From contig JBFLVN010000066.1 in the NCBI GenBank assembly GCA_040758475.1, forward strand, positions 1-14,840: a DNA stretch of 14,840 bases, read 5' to 3'. This DNA comes from JBFLVN01 sp040758475. Lineage in GTDB: Bacteria; JAGRBM01. Positions 1-8,556 of this stretch are shown in pieces. The notes under the pieces were generated by a model. The model did no database searches and was not told the DNA's origin. It was given only the letters and a program-made list of their open reading frames with translations. The first letter of the stretch is position 1. The number at the start of each line of letters is the position of its first letter. A program made the position numbers and the translations under genes.

Positions 1-2
1 TC

Positions 3-3000
3 TGGGAAGACGTGGAAACGGCTCACGCCGAAGAAGCGCCCGCTCCTGCTCCGTCCTTTGCCCCTTCCGAAGCTCTCGGCGCTTATGCGGAGCTTCTGAA
101 TAAAAAGGCCCAGGCCGAGGTGCTTGCCGTCCAGCGGGCGGCCGAGGAGCGCAAGCTCCGGGAGCAGGACCGCCCCTCGTTCCAACGTACGGGCGATCCC
201 TCTGTCGACGGCCAGCTCGAAATGCTTTACCGGGAATTAAAGGACCAGGAGTCAGCCGAGGCGAGGGTCCTTTTCCTGCGGCGGATCGCCGAGGTTTACG
301 TCGCCAAGGCCCACGAGGTGAAGCTCGAAGCCGGAAGGCGCCTTCGCGGGTTCGCCAAGGAGGCGCTCCTTGCCGCCCGGAAGGAAAACGCCAATTCCCT
401 TCCCGTCGCCCGGGCCCTCCGGCATCTCTACGAACTCGAAGGCGACTGGCTCGCCGCCCTGGAAGAGGCTGACCGGGAAGACGCCCTCTCGGCGGGCAAG
501 GCGAGCAAGGAAAGCCGGGCCGAGGTGCTCCTCTCCAAGGGGCGCGCGGCCGAACAGGTGGGAGAGGACGAGAAGGCCGTCGCCGCCTACCGGCAAATCC
601 TCACCATGGACGGGAAGAGCCTTCCCGCCCTTCAGGGCCTGGATTCCGCCTACACGCGGATGCACGCCTGGGAGCCCCTCATCGACGTGCTCGAGCGGGA
701 AGCCCAGCTTTTAAAGGGAACGGAAGAACAGGCCCAGATCCAGTACCGCCTGGGGCAGGTGCTCGCCCGCTTCCTGGCCGAACGCCCCCCGGCCACGGGC
801 GGCGACGTGGCCTCCCAGGTTTTCGTCAACAAGGTGATCGGTTGCTTCCGAAGTGCCGCGGATTTGAGCGCCAATCCAGTGCCGGCCCTCGCCGCGCTCC
901 GGCAGATCTACGCGCGCTTCGGCAAGTGGGACGATTTCCTCGAAATCTCCGAGCGGCTCGTTGAGCGCACGGAGCAGACGGCCGCCAAGGTCTATTTCCT
1001 CTACCACAACGGCCGCATCCATCTCGAAAAATTCCAGAACGCGGCGGGCGCCCTCCCCTGCTTCGAGCGAATTTTACAGATCGATCCCGGCAATCTCCTC
1101 ACGCTCAAGGCCCTCGAAGCCATCCACACGGAGCGCCAGGACGCCCGGGGCCTTGTCCAAGTACTCGAGCGGCAGGTGGCCGCCGTGGACGATCAGGCCC
1201 AGAAGGCACTCCTCAGCCTGCGGATCGGCCGCATCTACGAGGAGAGTTTCGACCAACCCGACCACGCCATCGAGTGGTACTCCCGGGCGCTCGAAATCGA
1301 TTCCAAGAACCTCGGGGTCCTCCAGGCCCTTGGCAAACTCCACGCCCGCAACAAGGACTGGGAAAAACTCGAACAGGTCTTCGCCTTCGAGGCCGAAGCC
1401 TGCGGCGACGCCCGCCAGAAGGTCGAATTCCTGTTGAAGCGCGCCGAACTCCACGTCTCCCAGTTCGAGGACGTGGACGGGGCCATCAACATCCTCTTCG
1501 AGGCCCTCCGCACGGACGACTCGAACCTGGCCATCTACCGGGAACTCGGGCGCCTCCTGGCCCTCCGCAAGCGCTGGGCCGAACTCATCCGGCTCTACGA
1601 AGCTGAAGCCACGCTCACGAAGGATAAGGACCGGCTCATCGCCATCCACATGTCCCTCGGCGAACTCTGGCAGCGGGATTTCGACCCGCCCGAGCCCGTA
1701 GACAAGAAAGCCAAAGCCATCGAGTGCTTCTACCGGGTGCTCGACCTGGACCCGGCCCATGCGCCTGCGCTCCGGACCCTTGGGAAAATCTTCGCCCAGC
1801 AAAAGGATTGGGGGCGGCTCCTCGAAGTCTATTCCCTCGAAGTGGAGCTGGCCTCTTCCGTACCGCAAAAGATCAGCATTTACCTCAAGATGAGCCAGGT
1901 GGAAGAAGAGCACAGCCGCAACAACGAACGGGCCATGCACTATCTCCGCAAGGCTCTCGAACTCGACCCCCACGACCGGGCGGCCCTCGCAGGAATCGCG
2001 CGCCTCGCCCCCCGGCTCAACCAGTGGGACGACCTCCTCCAGGTCTACATCCGCGACGCCGAACTCAGCCAGGACCTAAAGCACGTGGCCGCGCTCCACC
2101 AGCTCATCGGACAGCTCTGGCGGGAGCGCTTTGCCCTGCCGGCCAAGTCCCAGGAGAGTTTCCGGCGGGCCTCCCAGCTCCAATCCGGCAACATCGTGGC
2201 CCTCCGCTCCCTCGAAGAGCAGTTCGAATCCGAAGGGAACTGGCAGAGCCTTTGCGAAATCCTTCTCGAAGACCTCTCCGAATCGCCCGAAAGAGATCAG
2301 AAAGTTGTTCTTCTCAAGCGTCTCGCCGAAGTGAGCGAATCGCGCGTCGGGGACCGGACCAAGGCGGCCGAGTACTACGAGCGTCTCGCGGAAATCGACC
2401 CGGGGAACTTCGACGCCCTTGAACACGCCGCCCGCCTGTGGGGCGAGACAGGGGATTGGCCCCGGCAGGCCCAGGCCCTCGAAGGCCTGCTCAAAGTCGC
2501 CAAGGACCCGGCCTACCTCGCCCAGGTCCATCTCACCTTCGCCCGGCTCCTCGCCCAGCGGCGGCCGCTCGATAATTCCCAGGAAAAAGCCATCGCGAGC
2601 CTGGGGGTGGTCCTCCAGCACGATCCCAAGAACCGGGAAGCCCTCGCCCTCCACGCCTCCCTCCTCCACGAACTCAAGCGGTGGGACGAACTGGCGGCGG
2701 TTCTCCGGCGCCGGATCGAACTCGGGGACGACGAGGCGAACCGCGCCCACCTCCACCGCTGGCTCGGCCGCGCCCTTCTCGAAGGAAGCGGATCGGGCGA
2801 GCACGCCGCCGACGCGCTCAAGGAGGCCCTGCGCCTTGAACCCGGCGACCTTCCCACCCGGACCGAACTGGCCCGGGCATGCGAAAAAGCCGGATGGCAC
2901 GAAGACGCCGCTTCCCAATTCGACACTCTCCGGAATGAAATGCACGACGTGGATCGAAAGCGCGCCCTCTCGGTGGACCTCGCGCGCGTCCTCCACGAAC

Positions 3001-6000
3001 GCTTAAAGCGCCACGACGAGGCGGTGGGAATCCTTCAAGACATCCTCTCCCAGGAACCCGACCACGCGGGCGCCCAGGAACTCCTCGGCAAGATCGTGGG
3101 CGAGCAGGGCCGGTGGGACGAAGCGATCACCCTGACCGAACGCCGCTACGCGCTCACGCCCGAAGGGCGCGGAAGAATCCCCGTCCTCCTCGAACTCGCC
3201 CACCTCTGGGACGAGCGGAAGGGAAACGCCGACCGGGCCGCCGAGTGCGGGGCCATCGCCCTTTCCATCGACGAAGAACACCTGGGGGCGCTCCTCTATC
3301 TGGGAGACCTCGAATACCGGCGCGGGAATGCCAAACGTTGGTGCGAACTGGACGAGAAGGAACTCTCGCTCCTGGCGGGGAAAGCCGACGCCCCGGCCAA
3401 CGCCGACCGGATTCATCTCCTGCGCCGGCGCCTCGCCGAGGGATACCGGGACCACCTTTCCAACCGAAAGCGCGCCCGGGAGCATTTGAAGAAGGCCGTC
3501 GATGCCAAGCCGGGCGATCTTGAATCCCGGCGCGATCTCGAAAAACTCTACGCCGCCGACCTGATGTGGGAAGAACTGGCGAGCGCCCTTTCGGAGAGAG
3601 CCGAGCGCTCCCCCTCCGAGGACGAAAAGGTCGCCCTCTTCGTCGAAGCGGCCCACACGTGGCGCGACCGCTCCCAGGCGGCCGAGGCTTCCAAGCAAGC
3701 GGTGAAGGAATACGAGCGGGCCCTCATCGTCCGTCCCGCCGACGCGGCCGTCCTCACGGAGCTCTCGGCCCTGTGCGAAAAGTTAGGCGACTTCGCCCGC
3801 GCCGCCGAAATCCTCGAACGCCTGGCCGACGCCCTGCCCGAAGAGAAGCGGGCCGAGCCCCTGGCCCGGGCCGGAAAGCTCTACGAAACCAAGATCGAGG
3901 ATACCCAGCGTGCCGCCGATCTCTATGGCGAAGCCCTGGAAATCAACGCCAATCTCCTCGCGGCCGCCGAACCCTTGGCCGAACTCCTCTGGCAGCAGAA
4001 GAACTGGCGCCAGTGCCTCCAGCTCTTCGAGCGCCTCTCGCGCCTCGCCCTGGAGGGTTATTCTCCCGACCGCCGGGCCCGGTTCCTCTATCAATACGGA
4101 ACCGTCCTCGAAAACCTGGGCCAGGACGAACAGGCCATCGACCGCTACCAGAAGGCGATCAAGATCCGCCCCCATTCCCTCGAACCCGTGACCGCCCTTG
4201 CGGCCCTCTACGAGCGGCGGCGCAACTGGAAGGAACTCGCCCCGGCGCTCCAATCCCTCGCCGAAGCGCTCGAAACCAACGGGAAGAAAGACGAGCTACC
4301 ACCGGTCTACTTCCGCGCGGGGCAGGCCCACGAACGGCTCCGGAACGTCCCCGCCGCCCTCGACCACTACCGCAAGGCCGTGGCCGGGGACGCGAGCCTC
4401 GCCGCCGCCCACGAAGCCATCGCCCACCTCTCCCTCGAAAAAGGAGAGATCAAAGCCGCCGCCGACGCCTACGGGCAGGCAGCCCAGGCGAACCTCTCGG
4501 CGGGCGAGACGGAGCAAGCCGCCTCCAACTTCTTCACCCAGGGGGAAATCCTCCTCGGGAAACTCTCGCTTCCCGCCGAAGCGGCCCAGGCTTTCGGCAA
4601 AGCCCTGGACGCCGATCCCACCCAAGTGGAAGCCCTGGACCGCTTCGCTCGCGCGAGCATGCAGGCCAGCCAATTCGAAACGGCCCGCCGCGCCCTCGAA
4701 AAACTCGTCAAGAGCGGTGCCAAGGGGACCCAGCTCGCCGACTACGAAACCTTCCTCGGACGCATCGCGCTCCAAGGGGGCGGCGTCAAGGAAGCGATCC
4801 TCCACCTCGAAGCCGCCCTGGAAGCCGAGCCCAAGCACCGGCCGGCCCACGAAGCCCTTGGCGAACTCTATGAAAAAGAGAGCCGCTGGACCGACGCGGC
4901 CCAGATCTACCAGAAGTTCATCGAACTCGTGCAGAAGGATGCGCCCCGCTCGGCCGGGCCCATCCACAACCGCCTGGGCGACCTCTACCGGGAGAAAATT
5001 TCCCGGCCGGAAGAAGCCATCACCGAGTACCGCAAGTCGATCCGCCTGGACCCCACTTCCGAGTATCCCCATGCGCGGCTTGCCCAGATCTTCGAGGGCG
5101 CTGACAACTCGCTCGGCGATGCCGTCCGCGAGCACACGGCCCTTCTCGCTCTCAATCCCTTCCGGTTCGAGACGCACCACCGGCTCTTCTCGATCTACGA
5201 ACGCCAGCGGGCCTTCGACAAGACGTTCTGCGTTTCCCAGATTCTCGCGGCCACGGGCAAGGGGAACGAATCGGAAATGCTCTTCTATCAGGCCCAGCAG
5301 CGCCGCAACCCCCTGGCGCCTGCCCAGAACTTCGAAACGTCCGAACTCCTCTTCAAGGTCCTGGCCCACCCCCTCTGCCAGCACGGTGCCGGGGACGTTC
5401 TCCAGATCTTAGGCCCCGCCGCGGCGCGTCTGATGAACGCGACGCCCGACCGCCTGGGCGTGACGAAAAACGACAAAGTGGCGCCCGACGACGCGAGCGC
5501 GCTCGCCCAGCTCCTCCGACGGGCCGTTCAGTTCATCGGCAACCCGCCGTGCGACATCTACTGGATGCGCCGCAGACCCAAGGACCTCGTTGTCTTCCCG
5601 GCGGCGGGCAAGCCCCTTATCCTCGCGGGCCCCGAATTCCTCTCCGGGATCGAAGATACTTCCGCCCGGGCGGGCAAGGTGGGCGCCGCCCTCTGGCCCC
5701 TCGCGGACGGAAGTTATGCCTTGCCCACGGAAGCCCCCCAGATCGCCCGCTTCGTGGCACTCCTTGGAAAATCCCTTGACGACAATTTTAAGGTGGGCGG
5801 CGACCCCGAGCAGATCAAGCAGGAAATAAAGCTCCTGCACAAGGACATGACCCGCAAGCAGAAGAAAGACGCCGAAGCACTCCTGGGGCGCCTCAAGGAA
5901 GCCCTCGGGCGTTTGAACGCCGAGAACTGGAAGCGGGGAATCCAGCTCTCCGCCGACCGCCTGGGCCTTCTCTTCTCGAACAGCTTCGCCCGGGCCCTCG

Positions 6001-6194
6001 ACCGGGCCATCACCCGCACGCCGGGGTTCGAGGAAAAATCCGCCGCCGACATTTCGGACTGGAACGAATCCTTCGGCCAGCACGAAGCCATCCGCGAACT
6101 CGTCCGCTTCGCCGCGAGCGAGGAATACTTCGCCCTCCGGACGAAACTCGGCCTCTCGATCCTCTCCGCCCAGCCCCAAGCGGGGGGCGGGTAA
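3..6194 (+). CDS. Giant tetratricopeptide-repeat protein with distinct C-terminal domain (5' partial)
   Basis: The frame is open to the left edge, so the true start probably lies outside the window; the first possible in-window start is GTG at 12, giving 2060 residues (numbering used here). An Ala/Pro/Glu-rich, probably disordered N-terminus (about 1-30) leads into TPR helices. A 'GDW/KRW/KDW-x-x-L' helix recurs near residues 144, 219, 305, 447, 520, 598, 670, 743, 814, 889, 960, 1033, 1108, 1184, 1330 and 1404. Each unit carries an 'AI..Y..AL.IDP.N..AL' TPR core, so the period is about 73 residues. From about 1715 the repeats stop and a different domain of about 345 residues follows. It contains a charged helix near 1940 and SADRLGLL at 1980-1987. 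TPR superhelices act as protein-binding scaffolds. I see no signal peptide, but the N-terminus is missing. Similar very long TPR proteins are frequent in myxobacteria. The partner and exact function are unknown. Confidence 0.9.
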   Translation, partial: WEDVETAHAEEAPAPAPSFAPSEALGAYAELLNKKAQAEVLAVQRAAEERKLREQDRPSFQRTGDPSVDGQLEMLYRELKDQESAEARVLFLRRIAEVYVAKAHEVKLEAGRRLRGFAKEALLAARKENANSLPVARALRHLYELEGDWLAALEEADREDALSAGKASKESRAEVLLSKGRAAEQVGEDEKAVAAYRQILTMDGKSLPALQGLDSAYTRMHAWEPLIDVLEREAQLLKGTEEQAQIQYRLGQVLARFLAERPPATGGDVASQVFVNKVIGCFRSAADLSANPVPALAALRQIYARFGKWDDFLEISERLVERTEQTAAKVYFLYHNGRIHLEKFQNAAGALPCFERILQIDPGNLLTLKALEAIHTERQDARGLVQVLERQVAAVDDQAQKALLSLRIGRIYEESFDQPDHAIEWYSRALEIDSKNLGVLQALGKLHARNKDWEKLEQVFAFEAEACGDARQKVEFLLKRAELHVSQFEDVDGAINILFEALRTDDSNLAIYRELGRLLALRKRWAELIRLYEAEATLTKDKDRLIAIHMSLGELWQRDFDPPEPVDKKAKAIECFYRVLDLDPAHAPALRTLGKIFAQQKDWGRLLEVYSLEVELASSVPQKISIYLKMSQVEEEHSRNNERAMHYLRKALELDPHDRAALAGIARLAPRLNQWDDLLQVYIRDAELSQDLKHVAALHQLIGQLWRERFALPAKSQESFRRASQLQSGNIVALRSLEEQFESEGNWQSLCEILLEDLSESPERDQKVVLLKRLAEVSESRVGDRTKAAEYYERLAEIDPGNFDALEHAARLWGETGDWPRQAQALEGLLKVAKDPAYLAQVHLTFARLLAQRRPLDNSQEKAIASLGVVLQHDPKNREALALHASLLHELKRWDELAAVLRRRIELGDDEANRAHLHRWLGRALLEGSGSGEHAADALKEALRLEPGDLPTRTELARACEKAGWHEDAASQFDTLRNEMHDVDRKRALSVDLARVLHERLKRHDEAVGILQDILSQEPDHAGAQELLGKIVGEQGRWDEAITLTERRYALTPEGRGRIPVLLELAHLWDERKGNADRAAECGAIALSIDEEHLGALLYLGDLEYRRGNAKRWCELDEKELSLLAGKADAPANADRIHLLRRRLAEGYRDHLSNRKRAREHLKKAVDAKPGDLESRRDLEKLYAADLMWEELASALSERAERSPSEDEKVALFVEAAHTWRDRSQAAEASKQAVKEYERALIVRPADAAVLTELSALCEKLGDFARAAEILERLADALPEEKRAEPLARAGKLYETKIEDTQRAADLYGEALEINANLLAAAEPLAELLWQQKNWRQCLQLFERLSRLALEGYSPDRRARFLYQYGTVLENLGQDEQAIDRYQKAIKIRPHSLEPVTALAALYERRRNWKELAPALQSLAEALETNGKKDELPPVYFRAGQAHERLRNVPAALDHYRKAVAGDASLAAAHEAIAHLSLEKGEIKAAADAYGQAAQANLSAGETEQAASNFFTQGEILLGKLSLPAEAAQAFGKALDADPTQVEALDRFARASMQASQFETARRALEKLVKSGAKGTQLADYETFLGRIALQGGGVKEAILHLEAALEAEPKHRPAHEALGELYEKESRWTDAAQIYQKFIELVQKDAPRSAGPIHNRLGDLYREKISRPEEAITEYRKSIRLDPTSEYPHARLAQIFEGADNSLGDAVREHTALLALNPFRFETHHRLFSIYERQRAFDKTFCVSQILAATGKGNESEMLFYQAQQRRNPLAPAQNFETSELLFKVLAHPLCQHGAGDVLQILGPAAARLMNATPDRLGVTKNDKVAPDDASALAQLLRRAVQFIGNPPCDIYWMRRRPKDLVVFPAAGKPLILAGPEFLSGIEDTSARAGKVGAALWPLADGSYALPTEAPQIARFVALLGKSLDDNFKVGGDPEQIKQEIKLLHKDMTRKQKKDAEALLGRLKEALGRLNAENWKRGIQLSADRLGLLFSNSFARALDRAITRTPGFEEKSAADISDWNESFGQHEAIRELVRFAASEEYFALRTKLGLSILSAQPQAGGG

Positions 6195-6253
6195 AGTTTT
6201 AGTCTCCGGTTTTCCGGCATTCCTTAAATCGTGCAAAAACCCCTCCTTGTGCC

Positions 6254-6305
6254 TGCGGAGAATAAGGGCCATAATCTCCGCATAATCTGCGGAGATTATC
6301 TGCGG
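6254..6305 (+). promoter_or_regulatory. Array of TGCGGAGA half-sites and palindrome containing the Fic ribosome binding site
   Basis: A perfect inverted repeat lies at 6271-6299: arm ATAATCTCCGCA (6271-6282), 5-base spacer TAATC, arm TGCGGAGATTAT (6288-6299). A further direct half-site, TGCGGAGAATAA, is at 6254-6265, and a short CTGCGG at 6300-6305 runs into the GTG start at 6305. The only good Shine-Dalgarno sequence, GGAG at 6291-6294, lies inside the right arm, 10 bases before the start. The repeat is seen directly. That it is a DNA operator, perhaps for the Fic protein's own winged helix, or an RNA hairpin hiding the ribosome binding site is inference. Confidence 0.7.
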
Positions 6306-7414
6306 TGCCCAAGTACATCTACGAGCTCACGAATTGGCCCAACCTCGCTTGGGAGAAAGAAACACTGGCGGTACCGCTAGCCGCCGTGCGTCACCAGCAA
6401 GGGCGCTTCATTGGGCGCATGGAAGCCCTTGGTTTCAAGCTCCGCGCCGAAGCCGTCCTGCAAACTCTCACTCAAGACGTAATTAAGTCCAGCGAGATCG
6501 AGGGCGAAAACTTGAATCAAAAGCAAGTGCGCTCGTCCATTGCGAGGCACCTGGGGCTCGACGTGGGTGCCCTTGCACCCGCCGACCGGCATGTCGACGG
6601 AGTCGTAGAAATGATGTTGGACGCAACACAGAATTTCGAAACCCCTCTCAGCGAAGAGCGGCTTTGGGGATGGCACTCCGCTCTCTTTCCTTCTGGCCGT
6701 AGCGGCATGCGCCGCATCCGGGTAGGCGCCTGGCGGGAAGACAAATCCGGCCCCATGCAAGTTGTTTCGGGGCCTTTGGGGCGGGAACGGGTCCATTACG
6801 AAGCCCCTCCAGCCCACAAGCTTGAACGGGAAATGACCTCATTCCTGGGCTGGTTCAATGGCCAAGAGCCCATCGATGCCGTACTGAAAGCGGGCGTCGC
6901 TCATCTGTGGTTTGTCACCATTCATCCTTTTGAAGATGGCAACGGGCGCATCGCCCGCGCGATAGCGGACATGGCGCTGGCCCGTTCAGAAGGAACCCCT
7001 CAGCGTTTTTACAGCATGTCCGCCCAGATTTGCGCGGAACGCAAGGCTTATTACGGCATCTTGGAAAAAACGCAAAAGGGCAGCCTCGATATCACTGCTT
7101 GGCTCGAATGGTTCTTGGAGTGTCTCGGCCGCGCCATCGAAGGGGCGGAAGAAACCCTGGCGGCCGTCCTCAAAAAGGCGCGGTTCTGGGAAAAACACGG
7201 CACCGAGCCACTGAACGATCGGCAAAAAAGCATGCTCAACCGTTTATTGGACGGCTTTCAGGGAAAACTTACGTCTTCCAAATGGGCCACGTTCTGCAAG
7301 TGTTCGCAAGACACCGCGTCCCGCGACATCAACGACCTTTTGAAAAGGGGAATACTCATCAAAAATCCCGCCAGCGGGCGCAGCACCAGCTACTCCCTGG
7401 CAAGCATCGAATAA
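6305..7414 (+). CDS. Fic family protein (AMP-transferase) with N-terminal inhibitory helix and C-terminal winged helix
   Basis: Fic enzymes usually transfer AMP from ATP to a hydroxyl side chain of a target protein. The signature HPFEDGNGRIAR is complete at residues 207-218, with catalytic H207 and the phosphate/Mg-binding D211-GNGR loop. The autoinhibitory motif [S/T]xxxE[G/N] is present in the N-terminal part as S62-x3-E66-G67, making this a class II (N-terminally inhibited) Fic. The N-terminus (YIYELTNWPNLAW) resembles the DUF4172-type extension of that group. Residues about 304-369 look like a winged helix-turn-helix (SQDTASRDINDLLKRGILIK), which suggests DNA binding and perhaps autoregulation. 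The GTG start is chosen because GGAG lies 10 bases upstream and the product begins at the expected family N-terminus. The gene stands alone, is convergent with the next gene and looks less GC-rich than its neighbours, so it may be acquired. Its target is not predictable from sequence. Confidence 0.93.
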   Translation: MPKYIYELTNWPNLAWEKETLAVPLAAVRHQQGRFIGRMEALGFKLRAEAVLQTLTQDVIKSSEIEGENLNQKQVRSSIARHLGLDVGALAPADRHVDGVVEMMLDATQNFETPLSEERLWGWHSALFPSGRSGMRRIRVGAWREDKSGPMQVVSGPLGRERVHYEAPPAHKLEREMTSFLGWFNGQEPIDAVLKAGVAHLWFVTIHPFEDGNGRIARAIADMALARSEGTPQRFYSMSAQICAERKAYYGILEKTQKGSLDITAWLEWFLECLGRAIEGAEETLAAVLKKARFWEKHGTEPLNDRQKSMLNRLLDGFQGKLTSSKWATFCKCSQDTASRDINDLLKRGILIKNPASGRSTSYSLASIE

Positions 7415-7426
7415 CGTCTGTACTCA

Positions 7427-7798
7427 TTACTTGAAATTCCCCGGCAGTTCCCCGATGGCCACGATGGCACAATCCTGAATGGCATTAATGTCAAGCTCTT
7501 CAGCGCGGCTTACGACTTCGGGGCTCTCGGTGCCGGGGTTGAGGAACAAGTCCTTGGGGTTTGCCGCCGCCACGTCGGGAAGGACTTTCACCCCCACTTC
7601 GGGGTGGAGGTAGTAGGCCACGCGGTCCAAGGGCTTGGGGACGTCCTTCAAACTCTTGTAAGCCTTCTGGCCTTCGATCGTGGATTCGTGGGGGTTGACG
7701 GGATAGACGGTCCAGCCCTTCTTCAAGTACGCGCGGACGCACTTGTTCCCGTATTTTTTGCGATCGCTCGAAGCGCCGACGACGGCGATGGTGGGCAT
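7427..7798 (-). CDS. Small CoA-binding (YccU-type) Rossmann-fold protein
   Basis: The product is 123 residues, the usual size of stand-alone CoA_binding_2 (YccU-like) proteins. The family hallmarks are in order: an N-terminal beta strand and nucleotide loop IAVVGAS (4-10), VYPVNP (31-36), the LFLNPGTES segment (84-92), and the conserved Asp-Cys pair D109-C110 near the C-terminus. The fold matches the CoA-binding domain of succinyl-CoA synthetase alpha subunits. Family members bind CoA, but a reaction is not established. ATG at 7798 is preferred over an upstream in-frame codon at 7822, because the latter would overlap the preceding gene and adds residues foreign to the family. The start follows the HAD gene stop after only 2 bases, with an AGGGA-type ribosome binding site spanning that stop, so the two are probably translationally coupled. 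It converges on the Fic gene with a 12-base gap. Confidence 0.9.
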   Translation of the reverse strand: MPTIAVVGASSDRKKYGNKCVRAYLKKGWTVYPVNPHESTIEGQKAYKSLKDVPKPLDRVAYYLHPEVGVKVLPDVAAANPKDLFLNPGTESPEVVSRAEELDINAIQDCAIVAIGELPGNFK

Positions 7799-7800
7799 CT

Positions 7801-8466
7801 TTATCCCTGTGGCGCGCCCCAAGAGAGGAGCGGCCAGGCCCGGTGCCGGGCTTCCCGGTAAAGGTAGCGGTCGGCGTTCACGACCACGGGTTTGCCCACG
7901 GCTTCCAAGGCCGGAAGGTCGGTCACGGAGTCGGAGTAGAAGTAGCTCTGCACCAAATCCACGTCGTTCTCGCGGGCGTATTTTTCAAGCACCTCGCGCT
8001 TGCCGGGGCCGTAGCAGAATGGCTCTTCGATCTCGCCCGTCAGGTGGCCGTCCTTCACGACGAGCCGGGTACAGAGGGCCCCGTCGATGGAAAGGTGCTT
8101 AACCAAAGGATCGCAGACGAACTGGGTGGACGCCGAGCAGAGGACGACCGTATGCCCTTGCTCCTTGTGGGCTTCCACCGTCCGCATGCCGGCGGGAGAG
8201 AGCCACCGAAGGACCATCTTCTCGAACCACTCGGCGCACTCGGCTTCCATCTGGGTGGCCGAGTAGCCCACGAGGCTCGTCATGGCCCGGCGGGCAAGGG
8301 CCTTGGCATCCAAACGGTTCAACCGGTGGAGGGCGATGCTGTAGGCCGCGCGCCAGAGGTCGACCTGGGAAACGCGCCCCTTCTGGAACATCCATTGAAG
8401 GTAGAGTTTTCCCGAATTCTCGGCGAGAAGGGTCTGATCGACGTCGAAAAACGCGGCGACTTTCAA
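7801..8466 (-). CDS. HAD-IB family hydrolase (SerB-like phosphatase)
   Basis: This is a HAD-superfamily phosphohydrolase of subfamily IB. From the TTG start, motif I is FFDVDQT with nucleophile D8 and acid/base D10. Motif II is the serine in VLCSAST, motif III the lysine in GPGKREVL, and motif IV is YSDSVTDLPAL with two metal-binding aspartates. The helical cap between motifs I and II (rich in W, R and L) is of the SerB / C1 type. About 221 residues is typical. The order of motifs fits cytoplasmic phosphatases acting on phosphoserine-like or phospholipid-head-group substrates; the substrate cannot be read from sequence. A longer GTG start at 8481 is possible, but GGAGG at 8475-8479 lies 8 bases before the TTG and would be inside the coding region of the longer form. 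The shorter product begins MKVAAFFDVD, as is usual in the family. It is probably transcribed together with the CoA-binding gene downstream. Confidence 0.9.
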   Translation of the reverse strand: MKVAAFFDVDQTLLAENSGKLYLQWMFQKGRVSQVDLWRAAYSIALHRLNRLDAKALARRAMTSLVGYSATQMEAECAEWFEKMVLRWLSPAGMRTVEAHKEQGHTVVLCSASTQFVCDPLVKHLSIDGALCTRLVVKDGHLTGEIEEPFCYGPGKREVLEKYARENDVDLVQSYFYSDSVTDLPALEAVGKPVVVNADRYLYREARHRAWPLLSWGAPQG

Positions 8467-8474
8467 GGCAAAAG

Positions 8475-8479
8475 CCTCC
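8475..8479 (-). promoter_or_regulatory. Ribosome binding site deciding a TTG start for the HAD gene
   Basis: On the minus strand GGAGG is followed by 8 bases and then TTG at 8466. The alternative GTG at 8481 overlaps this sequence and has only a weak purine run upstream. This supports initiation at TTG. Confidence 0.6.
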
Positions 8480-8556
8480 ACCCGCTCTTTACCTAATCCC
8501 GCCGGGACGGCCGGACAAGAGGGGTTACAACTTGTTACGAGGGCGTAGCGGTGGGC

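Noticed and set aside
1074..1973. Long minus-strand frame (299 aa) inside the TPR gene
   Set aside because: It is antisense to an intact, clearly repeated protein, lacks domain motifs, and is rich in residues expected from reading GC-biased codons backwards.
3566..4873. 435-aa plus-strand frame inside the TPR gene
   Set aside because: The translation is Arg/Pro/Gly-rich low-complexity sequence with no motif, a frame-shifted shadow of the TPR codons.
4296..5384. 362-aa minus-strand frame inside the TPR gene
   Set aside because: It is antisense to regular TPR repeats, and its Gly/Phe/Glu-rich content is explained by the complementary codons.
6195..6253. Possible terminator after the TPR gene (CCGG-TTTT-CCGG)
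   Set aside because: A 4-bp stem without a T tract after it is too weak to call. Nothing else is seen in this stretch.
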